Of a stretch of DNA of 51,097 nt, positions 18,390 to 26,114 are shown in pieces (position 1 is the first letter of the stretch; each line of letters begins with the position of its first letter). Under the pieces are notes generated by a model, which was given only the letters and a program-made list of their open reading frames with translations, had not been told where the DNA came from and searched no databases. Source of the DNA: Terriglobales bacterium (GTDB lineage Bacteria; Acidobacteriota; Terriglobia; Terriglobales; Acidobacteriaceae); the NCBI GenBank assembly GCA_030038475.1, contig JASHOU010000167.1, forward strand, positions 1-51,097, in the 5' to 3' direction. A program made the translations under genes and the position numbers.

Positions 18390-19859
18390 GTGAATCTTGA
18401 CGATACCATCGTCGCCATCGCCACACCGCCGGGACGCGGCGGCATCGGCGTGGTGCGACTGGCTGGACCGGATGCGAAAACCATTTCCGCCCCCATGTTG
18501 CGCCTGAGACACGAACTCGAACCCAACCGGGCTGTTTTTGGCGAACTGGTCGAGCCGGATGAGGCCGAACCGGATCCATCCGGGAACCCGAACGCGGTTG
18601 CCACTGCTCAGAATTCCTCTGCCTGCATCGATGAGGTCGTCGTGACCTACTTCGCCAAGCCGCACTCGTACATCACCGACGACATCGTTGAAATCTCGGC
18701 GCACGGTTCGCCGGTCGTGCTGCGCCACATTGTCGAACTGGCGATCGCTCGCGGCGCGCGATTGGCCGAGCCGGGCGAATTCACCATGCGCGCGTTTCTC
18801 AACGGACGGCTGGATCTGACGCAGGCTGAAGCTGTCCGCGATCTGATCGAGTCGCAAACCCTGTTTCAGGCCAAGGTCGCGGCCCAGCAACTGAATGGCG
18901 CGCTTTCGAATCGCCTCAAGCCCATCAAGCAGAAGTTAGTTGAGTTGATTGCCCTGCTTGAGGCTGGCATCGATTTCGCGGAGGACGATGTCTCCATCGC
19001 GCCGGATGCCGTCATTCTCGATCGCATCGCTCAAGTGGAAAGTCCGTTGCTCGCTCTGGCCGGCACTTTTTCTTATGGAAAGCTCGTTCATGAAGGACTG
19101 ACGCTTGCCATTGTGGGCCGTCCGAATGTAGGGAAGTCGAGCCTTTTTAACCAGCTGGTGGAACGCGAGCGCGCGATCGTTACGGCGCAGCCAGGTACCA
19201 CGCGCGACCTGGTGAGCGAAACCGTGGCGATAGGTGGAATTCCGGTGGAACTGATGGACACGGCTGGTATCCGCCAGGCGTTTGACGAAGCTGAAAGCGT
19301 GGGCATTCGTAAATCGCGAGAGGCTCTGGCCGAGGCCGACCTCGTTCTGATCGTAATCGACAAAACGCAACCGATCTCCGACGAGGACCGCGAGCTGCTG
19401 AGTCAAGTCGAGGGTCGCCCGGCGATCGTAGTGGCAAACAAGTCCGACTTGGTGGCGACTAGCGATGCCCCGGGGTGGGCATCATGTGCGACAAATTCTG
19501 GGCGTGCCCCCGCATCTACAAACCTTCCGGAAGCACCTTTGCCTCCGTGCATCTCCACTTCCGCGCTGACCGGTGAAGGCATCGATGCACTGCGGTCCGC
19601 CATCCTCCAGCACGTTGCCGGAGAGTCTGCCATTACGGCGGAAAACGGTTTTCTCACGAGCGTTCGCCATCAGAAGCTGGTCAACGATGCCATCGCTTCG
19701 CTTGGCGCCGCGAGAGACGCCATCGCCGCGCGCGTTCCGCACGAGATGTTGCTACTTGACCTCTACGGTGCTTTGCACCCGCTCGATGAAATCACCGGCG
19801 CTACCACCACCGATGACGTCCTCAACCTGATTTTTGGAACTTTCTGCATCGGAAAATAA
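18390..19859 (+). CDS. mnmE: tRNA modification GTPase MnmE
   Basis: With MnmG it builds the 5-carboxymethylaminomethyl group on wobble uridine of tRNA. The GTG at 18390 (VNLDDTIVAIATPPGRGGIG) is the family start; the open frame begins much earlier (17688) but is antisense to khpA and rpsP. The folate-binding N-domain is followed by G1 GRPNVGKSS, G2 TTRD, G3 DTAG, G4 NKSD and the C-terminal CIGK. Two insertions are unusual: PDEAEPDPSGNPNAVATAQ near residue 60, and about 25 residues after NKSDL holding two short DNA palindromes. Length 489. Confidence 0.95.
   Translation: MNLDDTIVAIATPPGRGGIGVVRLAGPDAKTISAPMLRLRHELEPNRAVFGELVEPDEAEPDPSGNPNAVATAQNSSACIDEVVVTYFAKPHSYITDDIVEISAHGSPVVLRHIVELAIARGARLAEPGEFTMRAFLNGRLDLTQAEAVRDLIESQTLFQAKVAAQQLNGALSNRLKPIKQKLVELIALLEAGIDFAEDDVSIAPDAVILDRIAQVESPLLALAGTFSYGKLVHEGLTLAIVGRPNVGKSSLFNQLVERERAIVTAQPGTTRDLVSETVAIGGIPVELMDTAGIRQAFDEAESVGIRKSREALAEADLVLIVIDKTQPISDEDRELLSQVEGRPAIVVANKSDLVATSDAPGWASCATNSGRAPASTNLPEAPLPPCISTSALTGEGIDALRSAILQHVAGESAITAENGFLTSVRHQKLVNDAIASLGAARDAIAARVPHEMLLLDLYGALHPLDEITGATTTDDVLNLIFGTFCIGK
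19464..19509. repeat. Palindromic in-frame insertion within mnmE
   Basis: GATGCCC (19464-19470) and GGGCATC (19477-19483) form a perfect seven-base inverted repeat with a six-base loop. GGGC-GT-GCCC follows at 19500-19509. Together they encode a stretch (DAPGWASCATNSGRAPA) between the NKSD and SAL motifs of the G domain, where MnmE normally has a much shorter loop. Confidence 0.45.
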
Positions 19860-20006
19860 AGTGTCGCCCAAAAGCATCCTAAGACATCAATCGACCAGTG
19901 CTAAGCTGCGCTCTGTGAATCTATTTGCTAGAACCGACACGGCGAGGCTAGGATGTTGCCCCGCGCGGAAGCGCCGCCGCGAAAATTCGAGAGCCAGGAG
20001 ACTGCC

Positions 20007-21455
20007 TTGAGGCTCAGTCACGAACCGAGCATTTTGCTGTTGGCTGGAGTCTTGCTTTGCGAAGCAGCAACCGTCCTTGCGCAAACCGAGATAACGCCCG
20101 GTTCAAGCACTCCGGGCCAAGCCATACCGGGAACAACCGGGGTCAGCAATTTCGCTGGCAGCGTGCCGGCAAAGCTGGTTCCAGGTGTTCTGCCACTCTC
20201 GTTGCAGGATGCCATTGACCGAGGATTGAAGCAAAATCTAGGACTGCTGCTTTCGAGCGCCGATGTGCGGTCCGCTCGGGGACAGCGCTGGGAGCAATTG
20301 AGCGCGCTTCTGCCGCACGTGACCGCTGCTCCTTACGTGGCCGAGTCGAAAATAAATGTCGATGAGCTCGGCTTTGGCGGGGTTGTTAGCGCCTTCCATA
20401 TCTCCCCATCAATTGGCCCGTTTTCTTACTTTGACGCGCGTGCCAATCTGACGCAGAGCCTGTTCGACTGGAAGTCTATCAGCGCCGCCCGGGCAGCCAA
20501 CCAAAGTGTGAAATCCGCGAGTTACACCTTCAAGGATGCTCACGATCTGGTCGTGCTGGCTGTGGGCTATACCTATTTTCAGGCCATCGCCGACGAAGCG
20601 CGCATTGAAACGGCAGCGGCGCAGGTCGAGACTGCACAAGCGGTTTACGGTCAGGCGGCGGACCAGGTGAAAGCCGGCACTTCGCCGGACATCGACGCCC
20701 TGCGCGCCAAGGTCGAGCTTCAGACACGGGAGCAACAACTCATCCAGGCGAAGAACAATTTCGCCATCCAGAAGTTGACCGTCGCGCACGTCATCGGCCT
20801 TGCCCCTGGCCAAGAATTCGACTTGACGGACAAGTCGCCGTATCAGCCAATCGAAGACATCACCGTCGATGAGGCTCTGAAACGCGCTTACGCTTCGCGT
20901 TCCGATTACCAAGCGGCCATGGCCGATGTGCGGGCGGCCGAATTCTCTCGGAAGGCAGCCGTTGCCGGCTATTTCCCGTCGCTTTCCCTGGACGCGGACT
21001 ATGGGCTGGGCGGCGCGCATCCCTCTAACGCAACGCCGGTCGCCGACGTTCATGGAACACTGACGATTCCGATCTTTACGGGCGGCAGCGTTCATGGCGA
21101 TGTCGTGCAGGCCGACGCGAGACTTGAGCAAAGCCGCGAGCGCCTGGAAAACCTGCGCGCGCAAATCGACTCGGACATACGCACGGCTTTGTTGAACCTG
21201 CAATCCTCGGCGGACCAGGTGAATGTGGCGCGCAGCAACATTGATTTGGCGGAACAGACGCTAACCCAGTCGCGCGACCGTTTCACCGCGGGTGTCACCG
21301 ATACCGTGGAAGTAGTGCAATCGCAAGAGCTGGTCGCGAGCGCGCACGAACAGTACATATCGAGTCTCTACAATTACAATTACGCAAAAATTTCCCTGGT
21401 TCGCGCTCTGGGCATTGCTGAGGAGGGCGTTAAGGAATATTTCAAAGGAAAATGA
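20007..21455 (+). CDS. TolC-family outer-membrane efflux protein
   Basis: The outer-membrane channel of a tripartite pump. A signal peptide (ILLLAGVLLCEAATVLAQ) precedes two OEP repeats, LSLQDAIDRGLKQNLGLLLSSADV and a second beginning ITVDEALKRAYASRSDYQAA. Long amphipathic helices rich in Ala/Gln follow, ending ISLVRALGIAEEGVKEYF. I prefer TTG at 20007, because AGGAG lies seven bases upstream and a normal signal peptide results. An ATG at 19953 would add 18 residues. Its stop overlaps the start of the HlyD-type gene (ATGA), so the three genes are one operon. Confidence 0.9.
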   Translation: MRLSHEPSILLLAGVLLCEAATVLAQTEITPGSSTPGQAIPGTTGVSNFAGSVPAKLVPGVLPLSLQDAIDRGLKQNLGLLLSSADVRSARGQRWEQLSALLPHVTAAPYVAESKINVDELGFGGVVSAFHISPSIGPFSYFDARANLTQSLFDWKSISAARAANQSVKSASYTFKDAHDLVVLAVGYTYFQAIADEARIETAAAQVETAQAVYGQAADQVKAGTSPDIDALRAKVELQTREQQLIQAKNNFAIQKLTVAHVIGLAPGQEFDLTDKSPYQPIEDITVDEALKRAYASRSDYQAAMADVRAAEFSRKAAVAGYFPSLSLDADYGLGGAHPSNATPVADVHGTLTIPIFTGGSVHGDVVQADARLEQSRERLENLRAQIDSDIRTALLNLQSSADQVNVARSNIDLAEQTLTQSRDRFTAGVTDTVEVVQSQELVASAHEQYISSLYNYNYAKISLVRALGIAEEGVKEYFKGK

Positions 21456-22783
21456 ACATGGCGGAAGAAAACCAACCCCACTCGGTACCGCAGACTGGCC
21501 AGGAATCGCCAGGCGGTCCATCCTCGGCTGGCCAATCCTCGGCCGACACGTCCTCAGTTGAGTCGTCTCCGGTTACTTCATCGCCCTTGGCGGGCAGGAA
21601 TTACTCACCACCGGCGCGTCGCACTCCCAAGCGCCGCCGCAACATTGTGATTCTGGCCATCATTGCGATAGCAATTGTCGCCGGGGTACTCCTGTGGCGT
21701 TACTTAAGCAGCTACGAATCGACTGACGACGCCCAGGTTGACGTTCACCTCTATCCGGTGAGCGCCCGCATTTCCGGTTACGTGATTCGGGTCAACGTGA
21801 ATGACAACCAGTGGGTTGAGAAAGGTGACGTTCTGGTTGAGATCGATCCCACCGACTATCAGGTGGCGCTGGCGCAGGCGCAAGCAAATCTTGCCAATTC
21901 CGAAGCCACGGCGCGATCTCTGAATATCACCGTACCGATCACCTCGGTGAACACGACCAGCCAGCTGACGTTCACCGCCTCGGGAATCGAGGATGCGCGT
22001 GCTGCGCTCAACGCTGCCGAAAAGCAACTGGCCGCTGCTCATCAACAAGTGGAAGCCTCCGAAGCGACCGACGTGAAAGCGCAAGATGACCTTGTCAGGT
22101 ACAAACTGCTGGTCGACAAGCGCGAAGTATCGCAACAGATTTACGATCAGGCGCTCGCAACGGCGAAATCCAGCACCGCTAACGTAGCTGCCGCGAAGGC
22201 CAATGAATCGGCGGCTCAGCAGTTTGTGCAACAGGCCCGGAGCCGACTGGCGCAAGCGGATGCCAACTACAAATATGCGCAGACCGCGCCGCAGCAAGTT
22301 TCCTCCACGAAAGACCGAGCACTGGCTGCGATCGCGGATGTCGAACAAAAAAGGGCATTGCTGCATCAGGCCGAATTGAACCTGCAGTACACGAAGATCG
22401 TTGCGCCCGATAGTGGCGAGGTCACCAAGACGGTTGTGGTCGGCTTAAACGTCCAGCCTGGCCAACAGATGCTGACGGTTGTTCCGCTGCAAGAGGTGTG
22501 GATCACGGCCAACTTCAAAGAAACGCAAATGAAGCACATGCGAACGGGACAACGGGTAGAGATCAGCGTGGACTCAAACGATCGGACTTACAAGGGTTAC
22601 GTAGATAGCATCGCCGGGGCGACGGGCCCGTTGTTCAGCGTGCTGCCGCCGGAAAATGCAACCGGCAACTACGTGAAGATCGTGCAGCGGATTCCGGTGA
22701 AGATCGTGCTCGATTCCGGCGAAAACCACGACCGGCAGCTACGCCCAGGCATGAGCGTCGAACCGAAGGTGTATTTGCGATGA
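21452..22783 (+). CDS. HlyD/EmrA-family membrane fusion protein
   Basis: The periplasmic adaptor of the pump. A Ser/Pro-rich cytoplasmic N-terminus of about 65 residues, longer than in EmrA, precedes one membrane helix (IVILAIIAIAIVAGVLLW). The lipoyl half-motifs ARISGYVIRVNVNDNQWVEKGDVLVEIDP and IVAPDSGEVTKTVVVGLNVQPGQQ flank a coiled-coil hairpin. The beta-barrel contains VWITANFKETQMKHMRTGQRVEI, typical of EmrA. It overlaps both neighbours by four bases (21452-21455 and 22780-22783). Confidence 0.9.
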   Translation: MNMAEENQPHSVPQTGQESPGGPSSAGQSSADTSSVESSPVTSSPLAGRNYSPPARRTPKRRRNIVILAIIAIAIVAGVLLWRYLSSYESTDDAQVDVHLYPVSARISGYVIRVNVNDNQWVEKGDVLVEIDPTDYQVALAQAQANLANSEATARSLNITVPITSVNTTSQLTFTASGIEDARAALNAAEKQLAAAHQQVEASEATDVKAQDDLVRYKLLVDKREVSQQIYDQALATAKSSTANVAAAKANESAAQQFVQQARSRLAQADANYKYAQTAPQQVSSTKDRALAAIADVEQKRALLHQAELNLQYTKIVAPDSGEVTKTVVVGLNVQPGQQMLTVVPLQEVWITANFKETQMKHMRTGQRVEISVDSNDRTYKGYVDSIAGATGPLFSVLPPENATGNYVKIVQRIPVKIVLDSGENHDRQLRPGMSVEPKVYLR

Positions 22784-24381
22784 GTGATGCTGCACAGGCT
22801 CTCCCCCTGGAACAAGCCCGCTGGGTGCCTCAATTCAATCCGTGGCTGATCGGAGTGGTGGTGGCGATGGCGGCGTTCATGGAGATCCTGGACACCAGCA
22901 TTGCCAATGTGGCATTACCCTACATCGGCGGCGGTCTCGGCGTCAGCAACGACGACAGCACCTGGGTGCTCACCTCCTACCTGGTTTCCAACGCGATTGT
23001 TCTACCGATCAGCGGTTGGCTCGCCGTCAGGTTTGGCCGGAAACGATTTTTCATGACCTGCCTGGCAATTTTTATCGTGAGTTCGGTACTTTGCGGGCTG
23101 GCAACTAGCTTTGGGCTCCTGCTGCTATTCCGAGGATTGCAGGGCGCAGGCGGTGGAGGACTGCAGCCGATGGCGCAGGCCATTCTGGCCGACACTTTCC
23201 CGCCCGAAAAACGCGGTCTGGCTTTCGCATTGTACGGCATCACGGCGGTGTTTGCTCCGACCGTCGGTCCGACTCTGGGCGGGTGGATCACTTTCAATTA
23301 TTCCTGGCGCTGGATTTTCCTTATCAACTTGCCGGTGGGCTTGCTCGCGTTGGCGCTCGTGCTTCGTTTGGTTGAAGACCCTCCCTATCTCGCTCGTTTG
23401 AAGAATGCGGGCGTAAAACTCGACTACATAGGAATCGCACTTCTTGTGCTAGGCGTTGGCGCCTTGCAGATCATTCTGGACCGAGGCGAGGAGGACGACT
23501 GGTTCGGCTCTCACTTCATCCTGATTCTGGCGATTGTGTCGGCTGTGTGCCTGGTCTCGCTCGTCATCTGGGAGTGGTTCAACAAGCACCCGATCATCGA
23601 GGTCCGGCTTTTCAAAAGTTTCAATTACCTGAGTGCGAACCTGATGATGTTTACCTTTGGCGTCATGCTGTTCAGCAGCCTGGTAATGATGCCTCTTTTT
23701 CTCCAAACTCTGCTGAGATATACCGCCGAACTGGCGGGATTGGTTCTCTCTGGGGGAGGGCTCCTCGTCCTCCTCTTCATGCCGGTCGTCGGACAACTCA
23801 CAACCAGAGTGCAAGTGCGCTACATTATTGCCTTTGGCTGGCTGTCCCTGGCAATCGCGATGTACTACTCTACCCAGCGCATTGCCCTGACCATCAGCTT
23901 CGTTTCCGCTTCGTGGTTGCGCGTCGCGCAGGTCGTCGGTATCGGTTTCCTTTTCGTGCCGATCACCCTGGCGGCATACATCGGCATGCCGGGTGAGAAG
24001 AGCAATACTGTTGCCGGCATGGTCAACTTCACGCGCAACATTGGAAGCAGTGTTGGAACTTCCATGGTCACCACGCTGATCGACCGCCGCTCCGAATACC
24101 ACCAGTCAGTGCTGGTCGGCCACACAGCTCCGGGGATACAGAATTTTCAGAACTTGATTGAGGGCTCTACCCAGCGCTTCATTCATTCGGGAATGAGTCC
24201 GCCTGACGCACAGCATCGCGCCTATGCCAGCCTCTATCGAGCTCTCCAGGCGCAGTCTGCGACCCTGGCATATATCGATACCTTCATGGTCCTGGCTGTC
24301 ATTTCCTCGATCATGTTTGTGCTGTCGTTTCTCCTGAAAAAGAATGACCCAGGAGGGGGCGGCGAAGTGGCGGTGGGGTAA
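22780..24381 (+). CDS. EmrB/QacA-type MFS drug transporter (DHA2, 14 TMS)
   Basis: A 533-residue proton-driven exporter of the inner membrane. Helix 1 holds EILDTSIANVALPYIGGGLG, motif A reads WLAVRFGRKRFF, and motif C-like FAPTVGPTLGGWI is present. About fourteen hydrophobic helices fit the EmrB length. With the TolC and EmrA proteins upstream it forms a complete tripartite system for lipophilic compounds; the actual substrate is unknown. No regulator gene of the TetR or MarR type accompanies the operon. Confidence 0.92.
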   Translation: MSDAAQALPLEQARWVPQFNPWLIGVVVAMAAFMEILDTSIANVALPYIGGGLGVSNDDSTWVLTSYLVSNAIVLPISGWLAVRFGRKRFFMTCLAIFIVSSVLCGLATSFGLLLLFRGLQGAGGGGLQPMAQAILADTFPPEKRGLAFALYGITAVFAPTVGPTLGGWITFNYSWRWIFLINLPVGLLALALVLRLVEDPPYLARLKNAGVKLDYIGIALLVLGVGALQIILDRGEEDDWFGSHFILILAIVSAVCLVSLVIWEWFNKHPIIEVRLFKSFNYLSANLMMFTFGVMLFSSLVMMPLFLQTLLRYTAELAGLVLSGGGLLVLLFMPVVGQLTTRVQVRYIIAFGWLSLAIAMYYSTQRIALTISFVSASWLRVAQVVGIGFLFVPITLAAYIGMPGEKSNTVAGMVNFTRNIGSSVGTSMVTTLIDRRSEYHQSVLVGHTAPGIQNFQNLIEGSTQRFIHSGMSPPDAQHRAYASLYRALQAQSATLAYIDTFMVLAVISSIMFVLSFLLKKNDPGGGGEVAVG

Positions 24382-24406
24382 GACTCGCGGAATAGTGGCG
24401 GAATAA

Positions 24407-24436
24407 TTGTCAATCTGAGGTAGCGCGGATCATAAA
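24407..24436 (+). promoter_or_regulatory. Candidate promoter of the universal stress gene
   Basis: TTGTCA (24407-24412) and CATAAA (24431-24436) are spaced by 18 bases in the 71-base gap after emrB. The predicted transcript start, about 24443, leaves only some ten bases before the ATG at 24453, so the message may be nearly leaderless if this promoter is used. Confidence 0.3.
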
Positions 24437-24452
24437 AATCACGGACGGCGTC

Positions 24453-25355
24453 ATGCTGGAAATTAAATTCATTCTTTGTCCCGTTGATTTCTCGGAGTTC
24501 TCGGTGAGGGCGTATTGTCACGCGCTGTCGCTGGCCGAGCATTATCGAGCGAAGCTTGTGGCACTGCACATCGTGGAGCTGTCGCGATACCCTTTTGCCG
24601 ACTATGCTGCCTCGGTGGGAGATTATCAGGCCTTCTGCCAGTCGCTTCACACGGGAGGCAGAGAGCAACTGCAGGCGTTCATAAAGAATCACATCAGTGA
24701 TGAAATTCAGCCCGAGCTCGTGGTGCAACAGGGAGTAGCCCCGGACTGTATTCTGTCGTTGGCGCAAGCGCAGAAGGCGGATTTGATCGTCATGGGAACG
24801 CACGGCCGGCGAGGGTATGACCGAGTGGTGCTGGGGTCGGTGACCAACCGGGTAATGCGCAGAGCTTCTTGCCCAGTGCTGGCGATATGTAATCCGCCGC
24901 ACGAGTCTAAGGCAACAGATATGGCCGCGCGGGAAGAGCGGCGTCACGTCCACCACTTGAGCCGAATCCTATTCTGTACGGATTTCTCCGAGAATTCGGA
25001 ACGGGCTTTGAACTATGCTATTTCAGCGACCGCGGAGTATGACGCCGAGCTAACCCTGCTGCACGTGTTGGAGGAAGTTCCCAGTCCGGCCAAGATGGAA
25101 CAGGCCATAGCGAGCGCTACAGCGCAACTCGATAATCTGATTCCACCGGAGGTGCGCAGGAAGCTCAGGATCAAGACGGCTATACGTATCGGAAAACCAT
25201 ACGAGCAGATCATTCAATTTGCCCAAGAAACTGAAATTGATCTGGTGACTATGGGAGTGCGCGGCCGTGGCGCGCTGGATCTGGCGGTGTTCGGGTCCAC
25301 AACTTATCGGGTGCTCCAGTTGGGACCGTGCCCGGTTCTTGCTGTTCACGTTTGA
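24453..25355 (+). CDS. Tandem universal stress protein (two UspA domains)
   Basis: A 300-residue cytoplasmic protein with two UspA domains. Domain 1 begins ILCPVDFSEFSVRAYCHALSL and ends with GTHGRRGYDRVVLGSVTNRV; domain 2 begins ILFCTDFSENSERALNYAIS and ends GVRGRGALDLAVFGSTTYRV. Both carry the G-x2-G-x9-G(S/T) ATP-binding pattern, so both probably bind nucleotide. The next gene follows 21 bases after it, and the pair may be co-transcribed. The physiological trigger cannot be read from sequence. Confidence 0.9.
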   Translation: MLEIKFILCPVDFSEFSVRAYCHALSLAEHYRAKLVALHIVELSRYPFADYAASVGDYQAFCQSLHTGGREQLQAFIKNHISDEIQPELVVQQGVAPDCILSLAQAQKADLIVMGTHGRRGYDRVVLGSVTNRVMRRASCPVLAICNPPHESKATDMAAREERRHVHHLSRILFCTDFSENSERALNYAISATAEYDAELTLLHVLEEVPSPAKMEQAIASATAQLDNLIPPEVRRKLRIKTAIRIGKPYEQIIQFAQETEIDLVTMGVRGRGALDLAVFGSTTYRVLQLGPCPVLAVHV

Positions 25356-25376
25356 TCGAATGTGTTAGTTCGGCAA

Positions 25377-26006
25377 ATGATAAAAATCATCACCATCGAA
25401 CGAGAGTACGGAAGTGGCGGCGGCGAAATCGCTCAACTGCTTGCCAAAGAGTTGGGCTGGAAGCTTTGGGATCAGTTGCTGACGGAGGAGATCGCACGGC
25501 TTGCTGAATGTCCCAAAGCAGTCGTCGAAGGTCGAGAGGAACGAACCGATCCGCTGTATTACCGGCTCTTCAAATCTTTCTTGCGTGGGAGTTATGAAGG
25601 AAGCCTCAATGCCCCCAAGCTCAAGCTGGTCGATAGCGAAAGCATTATGCGAATCACCGAACGTGTCGTTCAGCATGCGGCGAGAACGGGGAACTCTGTC
25701 ATCGTGGGCAGGGGTTCGCAGCACTTTCTCAGAGACCGGCAAGACACGTTGCGCGTGTTTCTCTATGCTCCCAGAGAAGAGAAAGTGCGGCGCGTGCGGG
25801 CGCGCGGCAAGAGTGAGCAGGAAGCCGAAGAGCTTGTGGATACCGTCGATCGGGAGCGCGCCGATTTCATTCAGAGGTATTTCCATGTGGAATGGCCGGA
25901 TCGCGCGATTTACCACAGCATGATCAATACTGCCATTGGCGATGAGGCCGTCGTTCGCATGATTCTGGATGTTATGAAAGCCCTCGATGAAAGCGTTGCT
26001 GTCTGA
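25377..26006 (+). CDS. Cytidylate-kinase-like protein
   Basis: A 209-residue P-loop protein of the cytidylate kinase-like family. It begins MIKIITIEREYGSGGGEIAQLLA, in which EYGSGGG stands in place of a classical Walker A. The segment GNSVIVGRGSQHFL and an Arg-rich lid (REEKVRRVRARGKSEQEAEELV) follow. The ATG at 25377 fits the family start better than the GTG at 25362. True cytidylate kinase (cmk) usually sits near rpsA, so this is more likely the paralogous family of unknown substrate. It is probably co-transcribed with the universal stress gene. Confidence 0.82.
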   Translation: MIKIITIEREYGSGGGEIAQLLAKELGWKLWDQLLTEEIARLAECPKAVVEGREERTDPLYYRLFKSFLRGSYEGSLNAPKLKLVDSESIMRITERVVQHAARTGNSVIVGRGSQHFLRDRQDTLRVFLYAPREEKVRRVRARGKSEQEAEELVDTVDRERADFIQRYFHVEWPDRAIYHSMINTAIGDEAVVRMILDVMKALDESVAV

Positions 26007-26114
26007 GCAATCGCTCGGTGCATTCACCTGATCCGCAGCGCAAACCGCCTCTTGAAATTCATCCTCCTCGCAATTCATCTTCATTGAAGTCACTGACGCG
26101 GCGGCCGGTATGCT

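Noticed and set aside
24453-26006. Universal stress/cytidylate-kinase-like pair as part of the CHAT locus
   Set aside because: They are on the opposite strand and convergent with the CHAT gene; nothing else ties them to it.
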